Shown: positions 33,967 through 41,407 of the stretch, piece after piece | Layout of the letters: each line of letters opens with the position of its first letter | Numbering within the stretch: position 1 is the stretch's first letter | Assembly (NCBI RefSeq): GCF_024006985.1 | Contig: NZ_JAMXIB010000005.1 | Location: 208,795-272,794 of the forward strand | Direction of reading: 5' to 3' | DNA from: Robiginitalea marina | GTDB taxonomy: Bacteria; Bacteroidota; Bacteroidia; Flavobacteriales; Flavobacteriaceae | Length of the DNA stretch: 64,000 bases | Made by a program: the position numbers and the translations under genes | The notes under the pieces: generated by a model | The model's database searches: none | Seen by the model: the letters and a program-made list of their open reading frames with translations, nothing else | Told to the model about the DNA's origin: nothing

Positions 33967-35364
33967 TCAGAGGGATTCGGCGATTTCCAGGGCCTTGTTA
34001 AGGGCCCCCAATTTGTTGTAGGTCTCCTGCAATTCCGCTTCAGGGTCCGAGGCGGCTACCAGGCCGGCACCGGCCTGGTAGAATAGCCGGTGGTTTTTGC
34101 TCAGGAAGGTCCTGATCATGATGGCATGGTTGAAATCGCCGTCAAACGCCATGAAGCCAATGGCCCCCCCGTAATAGTTGCGGCTGGTTTTTTCGTATTG
34201 TTCGATCAGCTGCATGGCCCGGTGCTTCGGGGCCCCGCTCAGGGTTCCCGCAGGGAAGGTGTCGGCCACCACTTTCATGGTGGGCACCCCTTCCTTGACC
34301 TGCCCGGTAACTTTGGAGACCAGGTGGATCACATGGGAGAAGTACTGCACTTCCCGGAAAGTTTCCACCTGCACCATGTTCCCGTTGCGGCTCAGGTCAT
34401 TGCGAGCCAGGTCGACCAGCATGACGTGTTCGCTGTTTTCTTTCCGGTCGGCCGCGAGCCTTCGGGCCAGTTCGGCGTCTTCCTCATCGTTGCCGGTGCG
34501 CCGGAAGGTCCCGGCGATGGGATGGATTTCGGCCTTCCCTTTTTTGACAACCAGCTGGGCTTCCGGGGAGCTGCCGAAGATCCTGAAATCCCCGTAATCG
34601 AAATAGAACAGGTAGGGGGAGGGGTTGATCGACCGAAGGGCCCTGTAGACATTGAAATCGTCGCCCCTGAATTGCTGTGAAAACCGCCGTGAAAGGACCA
34701 GTTGGAAGACGTCCCCCCGGGCGCAGTGTTTTTTGGCCAGTTCCACCTGGGCGAGGAAATCGGCATCCTCCAGGTTAGACTCCCGGGCTCCCTCCCTTTG
34801 GAACCTGTAGGTGGCAAACGTCTGCACCGCAAGCAGCTGCTCCAGTTCGGTAAGGTTATCGAGCCCATCGTAGCTGTGGGAAAAGAGGTAGGCCTCATTT
34901 TTGAAGTGGTCGATGGCGATGACGTTTTGGTAGACTGCATAAATCAGGTCCGGGATCTCCGGGGAACCGGGCTTTTTTCCGATGGCAATGTCCTCGAAAT
35001 AGCGTACGGCATCATACGACAGGTATCCGAAGAGCCCGTTGTTGATGAATTTGAACCCGTGGTCCTCTACGCGGAAGTTCCCCGCAAAGCGGTCGATTTC
35101 CATGGCCAGGTCGGTCCCCGGCCCAAGGGCCCGGGTTTCGGACCGGCCGTCGGGAAAGGCTTCCACAAGGGTATCGCAATGCACTCGGATGGAGGCAATG
35201 GGGTTGCAGCAGATATAGGAAAAGGAATTGTCGTTGGCGTGGTAGTCGCTGCTCTCCAGCAAAATGCTGCCAGGGAACCGGTCGCGCACGCGCAGGTAGA
35301 CGCTTACCGGCGTGATGGTGTCGGCCAGGATTTTCTTATATCGGGTCCTAAGGGCGTAGCTCAT
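33967..35364 (-). CDS. trpE: Anthranilate synthase component I
   Basis: Converts chorismate to anthranilate with ammonia from TrpG; first committed step of the pathway. A 465-residue protein with the N-terminal LLESSD motif at about residues 36-41, the element that binds tryptophan for feedback inhibition in this family, and a C-terminal chorismate-binding domain with IAGTFRRTGND (usually IAGTRPRG), DLARNDLSR and PAGTLSGAPKHRAM. Its start lies 14 bp beyond the T run of the attenuator, 75 bp after the leader peptide stop, so expression depends on read-through of that terminator. Confidence 0.97.
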   Translation of the reverse strand: MSYALRTRYKKILADTITPVSVYLRVRDRFPGSILLESSDYHANDNSFSYICCNPIASIRVHCDTLVEAFPDGRSETRALGPGTDLAMEIDRFAGNFRVEDHGFKFINNGLFGYLSYDAVRYFEDIAIGKKPGSPEIPDLIYAVYQNVIAIDHFKNEAYLFSHSYDGLDNLTELEQLLAVQTFATYRFQREGARESNLEDADFLAQVELAKKHCARGDVFQLVLSRRFSQQFRGDDFNVYRALRSINPSPYLFYFDYGDFRIFGSSPEAQLVVKKGKAEIHPIAGTFRRTGNDEEDAELARRLAADRKENSEHVMLVDLARNDLSRNGNMVQVETFREVQYFSHVIHLVSKVTGQVKEGVPTMKVVADTFPAGTLSGAPKHRAMQLIEQYEKTSRNYYGGAIGFMAFDGDFNHAIMIRTFLSKNHRLFYQAGAGLVAASDPEAELQETYNKLGALNKALEIAESL

Positions 35365-35377
35365 GGCTGTGGGTGTT

Positions 35378-35446
35378 AAATAAGAAAAGGCTTGTCGTGA
35401 CAGACAAGCCTTTTATATCAGATACAAACTGGGCTTAGGTCACGAC
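35378..35446 (-). promoter_or_regulatory. trp operon transcription attenuator (terminator/antiterminator)
   Basis: Minus strand. Terminator: AAAAGGCTTGTC (35414-35403) pairs with GACAAGCCTTTT (35396-35385), then CTTATTT. Antiterminator: GTCGTGAC (35446-35439) and AAGCC (35436-35432) pair with GTCACGAC (35401-35394) and GGCTT (35410-35406), consuming the 5' arm and the loop of the terminator. The two folds exclude one another. The antiterminator 5' arm includes the leader-peptide stop codon, so a ribosome that reaches the stop covers it and lets the terminator form, while one stalled at the Trp codons leaves it free. Confidence 0.88.
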
Positions 35447-35496
35447 CGTAGGGGTCCTGAATTCCACCACCAGCTAGTATGGGTTGTTGTATTCAT
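35440..35496 (-). CDS. trpL: trp operon leader peptide
   Basis: An 18-codon open frame, MNTTTHTSWWWNSGPLRS, followed by TGA, with three consecutive Trp codons at 35472-35464. It lies 75 bp upstream of trpE, immediately after a -7 promoter box and directly before mutually exclusive hairpins. There is no Shine-Dalgarno sequence; the predicted transcript start is only a few bases before the ATG, so the leader is probably read from an almost leaderless RNA. The peptide itself need have no function; its translation reports the supply of charged tRNA-Trp. Confidence 0.88.
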   Translation of the reverse strand: MNTTTHTSWWWNSGPLRS

Positions 35497-35503
35497 TGCG
35501 GTC

Positions 35504-35537
35504 CAAATATAGGAAGGAAAAAACCTCCGCGCAACAA
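35504..35537 (-). promoter_or_regulatory. trp operon promoter
   Basis: Minus strand: TATATTTG at 35511-35504 is an exact TAnnTTTG box, with TTGTTG at 35537-35532 placed 20 bp upstream as a -33 element. The expected transcript start is near 35499, about 3 bases before the leader peptide ATG. Confidence 0.7.
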
Positions 35538-35545
35538 CAGGGCAT

Positions 35546-35574
35546 AAAAAAACACCGGGAATTCCCGGTGTTTT
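35546..35574 (-). terminator. Intrinsic terminator after the YceI gene
   Basis: Minus strand: a perfect palindrome AACACCGGGAATTCCCGGTGTT with further A/T pairing, followed by TTTTTTT. It starts 19 bp after the YceI stop and separates the MarR-nitroreductase-YceI transcript from the trp promoter just downstream. Confidence 0.85.
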
Positions 35575-35592
35575 CAAGACTGTGCAATCCTA

Positions 35593-36174
35593 CTAGAATT
35601 CGAGGTCCACTACAAGGTCGAACTCATCGTAGATGGTTTTGTCACCCAGGTTTTCAAAAAAGCTTCCCGACCCGTAACGCACATTGTACTGGGCGCGGTC
35701 CACCTTTACCGTGGCGGTTGCCTTGCTTCCGTACACGGAAACATCGAAGGTGATGGGCTTGGTGATTCCCTTGATGGTCAGGTCTCCGGTGACTTCGTAG
35801 GAGTTCTTGCCGGTAGCCTTCACACTGGTGAAGACCAGGGTAGAGGAGGGGTGCGATTCCACGGAGAAGAAATCATCGGATTTCAGGTGTCCTTCCAGTT
35901 TTTGGCGGGATTCCCCTTCCAGGTCGGTAGCAATCAGGGTGGTCATGTCCACCTCGAATTCCCCGCCGGTAAGCTGGCCTTCTTCGAAAAGCAGCGCCCC
36001 CGACTTCAGGGCCACGGTACCCGTGTGGGAACCGGTCACTTTGTAGGCTTTCCATGTTACGGTGCTTTCGCCGGCCTTTACTTCCTTCCTTTCCACCTCA
36101 ACGGGTTCAGTAGCGGATACGCCGGAGGCCACAAGGGCAAATGCAATGGTAAAAATAGAACGTTTCATAGTCAA
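35593..36174 (-). CDS. YceI-family periplasmic protein
   Basis: A 193-residue exported protein: signal peptide MTMKRSIFTIAFALVASGVSA, then a lipocalin-like YceI barrel (STVTWKAYKVTGSHTGTVAL, LTGGEFEVDMTTL, HLKSDDFFSVESHPSSTLVFTS, DLTIKGITKPITFDV). Family members bind polyprenoid-type lipids in the periplasm and are often induced by stress. It is the last gene of a three-gene unit behind MarR and the nitroreductase, with 35 bp before it, and ends in a strong terminator. Confidence 0.93.
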   Translation of the reverse strand: MTMKRSIFTIAFALVASGVSATEPVEVERKEVKAGESTVTWKAYKVTGSHTGTVALKSGALLFEEGQLTGGEFEVDMTTLIATDLEGESRQKLEGHLKSDDFFSVESHPSSTLVFTSVKATGKNSYEVTGDLTIKGITKPITFDVSVYGSKATATVKVDRAQYNVRYGSGSFFENLGDKTIYDEFDLVVDLEF

Positions 36175-36209
36175 ATGGATTAAATTAAAAGTGTTAGGGT
36201 TATGGATAA

Positions 36210-36857
36210 TTAAACAGATATGAACATCTCAGCGGCAGGCCGGCGCACCTTGCGGGCATGCTGGGTAGCGTCTTCCCCGGAACGGTAGCCCGCCGGGATG
36301 ATCAGCGTGGCGGTCAGGCCCTTTTCCGGCAACCCGAGGATTTCGTCTACCTGTTGCGGGACGAAGCCTTCCATCGGGCAGGTGTCGATTTGAAGGAAGG
36401 CCGCTGCCGCAAGGAGGTTCCCAAGGGCAATGTAGGCCTGCCTGGCCGCCCATTCCGACTTCTCCTGCGCGGAAAGGCCCAGAAGTTTTGATTTCATGAA
36501 ATCGCCATAGCCGCTCAGGCCTTCCCTGGGGATTCCGCGCGAACCGGCAACTTCGTCCAGATAGGTGTCGATGAGTTCCCCCCCAAAATCGGTGGGGCTG
36601 GCCAGTACAAACAGGTGGGAAGCCTGGGTTACCTGAGGCTGATTCCAGCAGGCGGGTTGGAGGCGGGCCCTGATTTCCGGGTCGCGCACCAACAACACCT
36701 TATAGGGCTGCAGGCCATAGGAAGAGGCGCTTAACCTAACGGCTTCCAACAGCTGCTCCACCTGGTCCTCAGACAGGGTCCGGCCAGCGTCAAATTTTTT
36801 GGTGGCGTACCGCCAGTTCAGTGCTTCGAGGTATTCGTTTACAACAGTCTTTATCAT
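36210..36857 (-). CDS. NAD(P)H-dependent nitroreductase family oxidoreductase
   Basis: A 215-residue flavin (FMN) enzyme of the NfsB-like group. N-terminal FMN-binding segment RYATKKFDAGRTLS, then SASSYGLQPYKVLLV (compare PSSxNxQPW), and the C-terminal ATLIIPAGYRSGEDATQHARKVRRP. Members reduce nitroaromatics or quinones with two electrons. It starts 8 bp after the MarR regulator, which suggests induction by reactive or aromatic compounds (inference). Confidence 0.92.
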   Translation of the reverse strand: MIKTVVNEYLEALNWRYATKKFDAGRTLSEDQVEQLLEAVRLSASSYGLQPYKVLLVRDPEIRARLQPACWNQPQVTQASHLFVLASPTDFGGELIDTYLDEVAGSRGIPREGLSGYGDFMKSKLLGLSAQEKSEWAARQAYIALGNLLAAAAFLQIDTCPMEGFVPQQVDEILGLPEKGLTATLIIPAGYRSGEDATQHARKVRRPAAEMFISV

Positions 36858-36865
36858 AGTAAGGG

Positions 36866-37315
36866 TTAAAAAATAAGGTCCAACAGGTGGTTTAGTTCTT
36901 TCATTTGTCCCTCGTCCAGGGGTTTCAGCACTTCCCGTTCCACGGCATCCACGGCCCGGTCCATTTCTGTCAGGATTTCCTGTCCTTTTGGCGTAAGCCT
37001 GATTTCGACCTTCCGCCGGTTTTCCGGGCAGGTTTTCCGCTCGGCATAGTGCTTGGCGATTAGTTTGTCGACCAGCCGGGTGGTGTTGCTCATGCGGCTG
37101 ACCATGCGTTCATTGATGGTGCTCAGGTTGGCAGGATTTCCTTTCTGCCCCCGGAGGATGCGCATTACGTTGAATTGCTGTAGGCTGATATCAAAAGGTT
37201 TCAGGGCTTGCGTCAGCTGGTCCTGGAGGTGGTTGTGCACCAGCACCAGGTGGATGATGGTGCGCCGTTCCAGGGGAAGCGGACCCCCGGTTTTTATATA
37301 TGCCTCTACATTCAT
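36866..37315 (-). CDS. MarR-family transcriptional regulator
   Basis: A 149-residue winged-helix repressor: DNA-recognition part NLSTINERMVSRMSNTTRLVDKLIAKHYAERKTCPENRRKVEIRLT, with long N- and C-terminal dimerisation helices. No conserved redox Cys pair of OhrR type is evident; a single Cys is at about residue 99 in the wing. It leads the nitroreductase-YceI unit, and a perfect palindrome over its own promoter is the likely operator, giving autorepression relieved by a ligand not identifiable here. Confidence 0.93.
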   Translation of the reverse strand: MNVEAYIKTGGPLPLERRTIIHLVLVHNHLQDQLTQALKPFDISLQQFNVMRILRGQKGNPANLSTINERMVSRMSNTTRLVDKLIAKHYAERKTCPENRRKVEIRLTPKGQEILTEMDRAVDAVEREVLKPLDEGQMKELNHLLDLIF

Positions 37316-37328
37316 ACCAATACAACTA

Positions 37329-37369
37329 TTGTATATACAAATGTATATTATTTATAATTGCTTTTCCAA
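37329..37369 (-). promoter_or_regulatory. MarR operon promoter with overlapping operator
   Basis: Minus strand: TACATTTG at 37345-37338 is an exact -7 box, with TTG at 37369-37367 placed 21 bp upstream. A perfect 12-bp palindrome TTGTATATACAA at 37329-37340 starts inside the box and runs over the expected transcript start, 13 bp before the MarR start codon. Occupation by a MarR dimer would block polymerase. Confidence 0.65.
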
Positions 37370-37509
37370 GGGCCCTGCCCCTAATTTTTTGTTAAATCGC
37401 TTTTGTTGCGCCCGAAATACCCAAAAGGGGGCCCCCAGGGGCCCGGGCAATCCCGGGAATGGATATAGGCCGGGGTCCCTGGCGGGTGTTACGGTAAGGC
37501 AGGATTGTG

Positions 37510-37517
37510 TATTTTTG
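37510..37517 (+). promoter_or_regulatory. -7 box of the rhodanese-PspC-channel unit
   Basis: TATTTTTG fits TAnnTTTG, 17 bp before the ATG at 37535; its position argues against the TTG start at 37505. Confidence 0.45.
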
Positions 37518-37534
37518 CCAAAACTGTTGTACCT

Positions 37535-37846
37535 ATGGCTGACCTGACACAAGAAGAATGGCGCTCCCGCCTGGAGCATGACGAAAACGCCGTCATCCTG
37601 GATGTGCGCACCAGCGAAGAGATGGAAGAGGGGTATATTCCCGGGGCCATCCACCTCGATATTTACCAGCCCCAGGAATTCCTGGAGGGCCTCGACGCCC
37701 TGGACAAATCGAAACACTACTACGTGTATTGCCGTTCGGGTAACCGGAGCGGGCAGGCCTGCGCCCTGATGACTTCCCGCGGGTTCTCCGCTGCCTTCAA
37801 CCTCATGGGGGGTATGATTGAATGGGAAGGGGATGTTACCTTCTAG
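37535..37846 (+). CDS. Single-domain rhodanese-like protein
   Basis: A 103-residue rhodanese domain with the active-site loop YCRSGNRSGQA, whose Cys can carry persulfide. Other marks: VILDVRTSEEMEEGYIPGAIHLD and LMGGMIEW. It likely moves sulfane sulfur or detoxifies; acceptor unknown. It overlaps the following PspC-domain gene by 14 bp and lacks a signal peptide. Confidence 0.93.
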   Translation: MADLTQEEWRSRLEHDENAVILDVRTSEEMEEGYIPGAIHLDIYQPQEFLEGLDALDKSKHYYVYCRSGNRSGQACALMTSRGFSAAFNLMGGMIEWEGDVTF

Positions 37847-38123
37847 GCGTACAGGCACAGGTACAACCTGGCAGGACCCCGATAACTCCAGGTCCCTTAA
37901 CCTGTTTTACCGCATCCTGTATTATTTCCAGAAACGGGGTTTTGAAGTATCCCGCCGGATTGCCGAGCGGCTTGGGATCCGTACCCGGGTGGTGCGGACC
38001 ACTTTTATCTACCTCACTTTCGTGACCCTTGGTTTCGGGTTTGCCCTTTACCTGTTCCTCGCATTCTGGCTGCGTATCAAAGACCTGATTTATACGAAGC
38101 GGACTTCCGTTTTTGACCTTTAG
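37833..38123 (+). CDS. PspC-domain membrane protein
   Basis: A 96-residue protein with a PspC-like core: RILYYFQKRGFEVSRRIAERLGIRTRVVR followed by a long hydrophobic stretch TTFIYLTFVTLGFGFALYLFLAFWL. In proteobacteria PspC senses membrane stress with PspA; no other psp gene is nearby. The ATG at 37833 lies within the end of the rhodanese gene; a TTG at 37818 is the alternative. It is followed 3 bp later by the channel gene. Confidence 0.8.
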   Translation: MLPSRRTGTGTTWQDPDNSRSLNLFYRILYYFQKRGFEVSRRIAERLGIRTRVVRTTFIYLTFVTLGFGFALYLFLAFWLRIKDLIYTKRTSVFDL

Positions 38124-38126
38124 CCC

Positions 38127-39134
38127 ATGTTTCGCCTGTTCCGATCCAGATTCTACCTCGCGCTCTTCCTGATGGGCGCGGTCCTCATCATGGGGGTGCT
38201 CGGATACCGGTATATTTCCGACTTCTCCTGGATCGATGCCCTGTACATGACCGTAATTACGGTAACTACAGTGGGTTTTCGCGAAATCCGCCCCCTGAGT
38301 GCCTCGGAGCAGCTCTTTACCATTGTACTGATCGCCTCAAGCGTCTTTATTTTTGCCTTTGCCCTTTCGGTGATTACCGAATACCTGCTCAGCAGGAACT
38401 CCATGGAACTATTAAAAAAGAAAAAAGTGAAACAGCAGATCGACCGATTGGATAACCACGTCATCGTTTGCGGGTTCGGGCGGAACGGGTCCCAGGCCGT
38501 GGCACGCCTGAAGGCCTACAAAAAACCCTTTGTTGTCATTGAAAAGGACCGGGATATTATTGAGAAACATAGGGATGACATCCTTTTCCTGGAAGGGGAT
38601 ACCGTGGAAGACGACATCCTCCTCGCCGCCGGGGTCCAAAGGGCCAGCAGCCTGATTGCCACCCTGCCCGATGATGCCGCCAACCTCTTTGTGGTGCTTT
38701 CGGCCCGGCAGCTCAACCCCGACCTCTTCATCATCAGCAGGGCCTCCCAGATCAGCTCACAGAAAAAATTACAGCTCGCCGGGGCCGATAAGGTCATTAT
38801 GCCCGATAAGATTGGCGGCGACCATATGGCGTCCCTGGTGGTCCTCCCCGACCTGATCACCTTTATGGATAAGCTATCCATGGAAGGGGAGCATACGACG
38901 AACCTCGAGGAAGTCCACATCGAAGACTTTACCAGTCAACTGGAATGCAATACCCTTCGCGACCTTGACCTGCGCCGCAAAACCGGGTGCACCATTATCG
39001 GATATGTTACCCCCGACGGCACCTATATCATTAACCCGGAGGCAGATATGCCCCTGCAACCCCGCAGCAAGGTTATCGTCCTGGGGAGGCCCGATCAGAT
39101 CCGTATACTGAACGAAATGTTCCGGATCGGCTAG
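38127..39134 (+). CDS. Potassium channel with TrkA-N/TrkA-C (RCK) domains
   Basis: A 335-residue two-helix channel joined to a cytoplasmic ligand-gating module. Helix 1 (about 9-30), a pore loop (38-60), helix 2 (63-90), then a Rossmann domain starting HVIVCGFGRNGSQAVARL and a C-terminal RCK-C half (LRDLDLRRKTGCTIIGYV). The selectivity filter reads TTVGFREI instead of TVGYGD; the Gly after the aromatic residue is replaced by Arg52. Related bacterial proteins with a charged residue at that position exist, so the ion preference is uncertain. Co-transcribed with rhodanese and PspC genes. Confidence 0.88.
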   Translation: MFRLFRSRFYLALFLMGAVLIMGVLGYRYISDFSWIDALYMTVITVTTVGFREIRPLSASEQLFTIVLIASSVFIFAFALSVITEYLLSRNSMELLKKKKVKQQIDRLDNHVIVCGFGRNGSQAVARLKAYKKPFVVIEKDRDIIEKHRDDILFLEGDTVEDDILLAAGVQRASSLIATLPDDAANLFVVLSARQLNPDLFIISRASQISSQKKLQLAGADKVIMPDKIGGDHMASLVVLPDLITFMDKLSMEGEHTTNLEEVHIEDFTSQLECNTLRDLDLRRKTGCTIIGYVTPDGTYIINPEADMPLQPRSKVIVLGRPDQIRILNEMFRIG

Positions 39135-39243
39135 CCCCCGGGGAACCATGATCGCGGGGCCCCACGGCAGGATCCCGGCGCGGGCAATTTTGTCCTGAAG
39201 GCACCGGCCATCTCCCCGGTCTGCTTTAAAGGGGTTAGAATTT

Positions 39244-39278
39244 GATGGGGTAATTTTTTTTTAGGATATTGCCCCATC
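39244..39278 (+). other. Hairpin in the leader of the symporter gene
   Basis: GATGGGG (39244-39250) pairs with CCCCATC (39272-39278) around an A/T-rich loop that contains a run of eight Ts. It lies 34 bp before the start codon. The region 39135-39243 shows no gene. A regulatory role is only a possibility. Confidence 0.3.
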
Positions 39279-39312
39279 CTAAGACCAGAACAATCTAACT
39301 CAAACCACCCAT

Positions 39313-41379
39313 ATGAAGCATGCATTTGTCCTCCTGTTTAGTTTCCTGTGCCTGGCCACTGCCGCCCAGGAGCTGAAGGTCAGGGAAACCATCAGCAACC
39401 CTTCGCGTAATATCAACGATGGGGTGATCCATTTGGAGGTTTCCGGGGGAAGGCCCCCCTATACCTTTAAATGGAGCAACCAAAGCACCCCCTTAAGCTC
39501 CGGACGGGCGACCGGCCTTACCGAGGGAATCCCTTATACAGCAGTGATTACCGATGCCATGGGAAATACCGTGACCCGGGTAAACACGGTGCCCACAGAG
39601 GCCATCGCTGAGGTGTTCAACGGGGCCATGACCCCGGCGGTTGGGGCCCTGGGGGCTATCCTGTTCTGGGACCCTTTTGCGGCTTCCGGACTTTATGACC
39701 CCCAGGTGTATGCCGACCAGAAGCGGATTCCCATCCCGGGTTGGTCCCCTGAGGTGAAGGACCGGTTTGTGCTGAAAAAATGGATCCGTCCCGACGGGGC
39801 TGCCATTAGCAAAGGCGACCCGATTGCCACCATTTCCCGTGACGGCGGGGCAGACCTGACCGTAACCGCCCTGGCCGGGGGTACCCTCCGGCACCTGGTC
39901 AAAGAAGGGGGAGTGGTCTACAATTCAGAAAATTTGGAACACGTCATTGAGCAGGGGGCCCATTACCTGGCAGATATTGTCTATGACGAGCCAATAGTCC
40001 TGACCCACCCCAATGGGGACCCCATTTCCAACGGGATCCCCTTCATCGTGATCTGGCTGGTGCTCGGGGCCACCTTCTTTACCCTCCGGATGGGCTTTAT
40101 CAACCTCCGGGGGTTCCGCCATTCCATAGACCTGGCCAAGGGGAAATACGACGACCCTGAAGCCCCCGGGCAGGTGACCCATTTCCAGGCCCTGGCCACG
40201 GCGGTTTCGGGGACGGTAGGGCTCGGGAACATCGCCGGGGTGGCTGTAGCCGTATCCCTTGGCGGGGCCGGGGCTACGTTCTGGATGATCGTTTGCGGCC
40301 TGCTCGGGATGTCCTCAAAATTTGTGGAATGTACCCTGGGGGTGAAATACCGCGACATCCTCCCTGACGGCAGGGTTTTCGGGGGGCCGATGAATTACCT
40401 GCGCTATGGGTTGGAAAAGCGCAATATGAAGGGTCTCGGCAAGGTCCTTGCCGGGGTGTTTGCCGTTTTGTGTGTTGGGGCTTCCTTTGGGGGAGGCAAT
40501 ATGTTCCAGGCCAACCAGTCCTTTGAACAACTGGCCGGGCAGTTCCATGTGCTCCAGGGCAATGGGTTCTGGTTCGGGGTGGTTACCGCTATCCTGGTGG
40601 GGGTGGTAATTATCGGGGGGATCCGCAGCATTGCCAACGTTACCGGCCGCGTAGTGCCCCTGATGGCTTCCATTTACATCATCGCCGCCCTTGCTGTGAT
40701 TATCATGAACATCCAGAATATAGGACCCGCTTTTTCCGCAATCCTGGAAGGGGCTTTCAACCCGGGGGCGCTTAAGGGCGGCATCATCGGGGTACTGGTG
40801 GTCGGATTCCAGCGCGCGGCCTTTTCCAATGAGGCCGGGGTGGGTTCCGCGGCTATTGCGCACAGTACGGCAAAAACCCACAACCCCCCTTCGGAAGGGT
40901 TTGTGGCCCTGCTGGAACCGTTTATCGATACGGTGGTCGTGTGTACCTTAACGGCCCTGGTGCTGATTTTTACCGGGATGCACGAAGTGGAAGGGATGGC
41001 CGGGGCACAGTTAACCTCAGATGCCTTTGGAAGCGTTATCTCCTGGTTCCCCTATGTGCTTGGGGTTGCCGTTTTCCTGTTCGCCTTTTCCACCATGATT
41101 TCCTGGTCCTATTACGGCATGCGCGCCTGGACCTACCTCTTCGGCAAAAGCAGGCGTTCCGAAATGGTTTATAAAATGCTCTTCCTCATCTTTGTGGTCA
41201 TCGGGGCGTCCGTGAGCCTTGGCGCTGTCCTGGATTTCTCCGACATGATGATCCTGGCCATGTCCTTCCCCAATATCATCGGACTTTATATCATGTCCGG
41301 GGAGGTTCGGAAAGACCTTGATGATTACCTGAAGCGCCTGAAGAGCAACCAGCTGTTCAGGAAGCAGACTGCAAGATAA
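39313..41379 (+). CDS. AGCS-family sodium:alanine/glycine symporter with N-terminal extension
   Basis: A 688-residue transporter about 200 residues longer than classical members. In order: a signal-peptide-like N-terminus (1-18, ending ATAAQ); an SprB-like/Ig-type repeat (about 24-92, [20 protein letters not shown] and [12 protein letters not shown]); a hydrophobic helix near 103-118; a biotinyl-lipoyl-like segment (about 150-212, [31 protein letters not shown]); and the AGCS core from about 240 ([45 protein letters not shown]). The core should import alanine or glycine with sodium. What the extension does is unknown. Monocistronic by spacing. Confidence 0.92.
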   Translation: MKHAFVLLFSFLCLATAAQELKVRETISNPSRNINDGVIHLEVSGGRPPYTFKWSNQSTPLSSGRATGLTEGIPYTAVITDAMGNTVTRVNTVPTEAIAEVFNGAMTPAVGALGAILFWDPFAASGLYDPQVYADQKRIPIPGWSPEVKDRFVLKKWIRPDGAAISKGDPIATISRDGGADLTVTALAGGTLRHLVKEGGVVYNSENLEHVIEQGAHYLADIVYDEPIVLTHPNGDPISNGIPFIVIWLVLGATFFTLRMGFINLRGFRHSIDLAKGKYDDPEAPGQVTHFQALATAVSGTVGLGNIAGVAVAVSLGGAGATFWMIVCGLLGMSSKFVECTLGVKYRDILPDGRVFGGPMNYLRYGLEKRNMKGLGKVLAGVFAVLCVGASFGGGNMFQANQSFEQLAGQFHVLQGNGFWFGVVTAILVGVVIIGGIRSIANVTGRVVPLMASIYIIAALAVIIMNIQNIGPAFSAILEGAFNPGALKGGIIGVLVVGFQRAAFSNEAGVGSAAIAHSTAKTHNPPSEGFVALLEPFIDTVVVCTLTALVLIFTGMHEVEGMAGAQLTSDAFGSVISWFPYVLGVAVFLFAFSTMISWSYYGMRAWTYLFGKSRRSEMVYKMLFLIFVVIGASVSLGAVLDFSDMMILAMSFPNIIGLYIMSGEVRKDLDDYLKRLKSNQLFRKQTAR

Positions 41380-41395
41380 CCACAGCCCCGGGCCC

Positions 41396-41403
41396 TACTT
41401 TTG
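41396..41403 (+). promoter_or_regulatory. -7 box directly before the helix-hairpin-helix gene
   Basis: TACTTTTG fits TAnnTTTG and ends 4 bp before the ATG at 41408, so the transcript should start at or next to the start codon (leaderless). Confidence 0.5.
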
Positions 41404-41407
41404 GGCC

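Noticed and set aside
35546..35574. Palindrome upstream of the trp promoter as an operator
   Set aside because: It has a T run on the minus strand and follows the YceI stop by 19 bp, so it is better explained as that gene's terminator.
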